This document shows positions 62,868 through 64,000 of a DNA stretch of 64,000 nucleotides, piece by piece. Where the stretch lies: assembly GCA_034766995.1 (NCBI GenBank), contig CM068315.1:42903818-42967817 (forward strand), given 5' to 3'. This stretch comes from Acanthacorydalis orientalis. Lineage: Eukaryota > Arthropoda > Insecta > Megaloptera > Corydalidae. How positions within the stretch are numbered: the stretch's first letter is position 1; the number at the start of each line of letters is the position of its first letter. The notes beneath the pieces are model-generated. The model saw only the letters and a list, made by a program, of their open reading frames with translations. It searched no databases and was not told the origin of the DNA. The position numbers and the translations under genes were made by a program.

Positions 62868-64000
62868 TTAATTATCTTCTAGTGTGTCAGCATCTCTTAT
62901 CTGGAATACTGTTACAGTATGCAAGGCATCATCGAATTTACAAGAAACATGTACTTCAGCTATTCGAAAAGTATAGAACTGGTTACTCCATCTTGTTCTC
63001 AAGTACACAGACCGTGGATCTTCCTTCAAAATATTTGTAATTGCTTTTTTTGTCTGTTCCCACTGTAAAAGATTATTTAAAAGGTTTATATTTTCCACTT
63101 TTATTAAATTCATATTTAATGTTGTTTATCAAGACCTCAATAACAGGTAAAAAAAAAAATATATATAAATGAAATATTCTAATATTCTTGTATGGATTTT
63201 CTCAAAGACTAAATGCTTCAATATAATTACCATTGAACTTTTAATAGCTTGCAGTTGTGTAATTGCACGTTCACTGAAATTTACATTTAACTGTGATATG
63301 GGTGGTTCATTAATCCATGATGGTACTTTAACATCTGCTTGAGATGATGACATGGCAGGCTGAAAATTACTTGCAGTACTAGCAGGTGTAGATAATTCAC
63401 ATTCTTCACCATCTGGAGCTTCACGCACACCAATTCTACTTTCTGGACGTACTATTTCGGATCTGAAAACAGTAACGTTAGATCATGTTGATGATAATAA
63501 TAGGAAAAAGTATTTTACCTGGTAGTTGGAAAAGATTCAATAACTGATCCATCTCCATCATGAGATGATAATGAATCATCCACTGTTTCTCTACCATCCA
63601 GTCTTCGACTCGAAGATAATTCTGGACTCAATAAAGAAAAATTTGGTACGGGTGAATCATATTGCGGTATATACGGTTTGATATCTAGTACAGGCGTTCC
63701 GTCTATCATATCTACACCAGAAAAATATAAAGAGTAACCATCGATCCGTTCTAATTTTACTAATGAGAGACCGATCGGCGATGGTCTGTGAGGTGAGCGT
63801 GTTGCAAATACCCCTGTACGAACTCCATTTAAGCGAGGTGGTGCTACTTTGGCTCGCATATGTGTAGATTCATTTTTATGAAAGTAGAAGAGTATCCTTC
63901 AAAAAACAGTTTTATTATAAGATGAATGGGATTTAAAATTAAATGTTTACTAACCAAATGTGGGAAAACTCATTTAATCCTTCTAAAGCATGCTCAGGAT
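62868..64000 (-). CDS. TRMO: TRMO, tRNA (t6A37-N6)-methyltransferase, 3' exons (5' end outside window)
   Basis: Transfers a methyl group from S-adenosylmethionine to N6 of t6A37 in tRNAs reading ACN codons. Exons on the minus strand: 64000-63955 (partial), 63896-63519, 63462-63231, 63062-62868 (TAA at 62868-62870); all borders are GT/AG and phases match. The roughly 283 visible residues begin PEHALEGLNEFSHIW and contain the family signatures RSPHRPSPIGLS and DGTPVLDIKPYIPQYDSP. They continue into a variable Ser-rich linker and a C-terminal domain (VPSWINEPPISQLNVNFSER, then SVYLRTRWSNQFYTFRIAEV) as in animal TRMO rather than the short bacterial TrmO. The first part of the TsaA fold is beyond the right edge. 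No break is seen. The gene is convergent with the RhoGEF gene; no functional link is implied. Confidence 0.93.

Overview
The window looks like a nuclear chromosome segment from an insect, most likely a hymenopteran such as a bee or relative. It is strongly AT-rich, has spliceosomal introns of tens to thousands of bases, carries mariner, hAT and piggyBac remains, and has insect-like genes. The order is an inference from base composition and element content; no marker in the window proves it.

Layout. Bases 1 to about 44,600 contain no recognisable coding exon. They hold degenerate transposons: mariner relics, four short deletion derivatives of one mariner, two hAT copies with a transposase C-terminus relic, a third hAT-like element, four piggyBac-type elements flanked by TTAA-like sites, and a Harbinger-type MITE nested in one of them. 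They also hold an unclassified dispersed repeat with about a dozen copies, over twenty (AT)n arrays, and four small GC-richer islands that could be promoters or 5' exons. The best island (13.8-14.2 kb) has an insect initiator and a correctly spaced DPE, followed by a possible first exon.

Bases 44,618-58,045 (+) carry 23 exons, reading frame checked at every junction, of a Rho guanine nucleotide exchange factor of the Lbc type (AKAP13/ARHGEF2/ARHGEF18/ARHGEF28; the Drosophila member is Cysts/Dp114RhoGEF). The order is a Gly-rich and Ser-rich N-terminal part, C1 zinc finger, DH domain, PH domain, coiled coil, and a low-complexity tail ending in a hydrophobic C-terminus. The true start codon was not found. 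A 57-nt GC-rich exon and a 21-nt microexon both keep frame and are candidates for alternative splicing.

Bases 62,868-64,000 (-) carry the 3' exons of TRMO, the tRNA t6A37 N6-methyltransferase (TrmO/TsaA family), convergent with the GEF gene and running off the right edge. The 4.8 kb between the two stop codons is AT-rich and probably holds both 3' UTRs.

The two genes have no known functional link. The GEF would activate Rho at the cell cortex and TRMO would modify tRNA. No RNA gene, CRISPR array or bacterial-type system was seen. The most unusual material is the transposon archaeology and the splice structure, rather than a new gene system.
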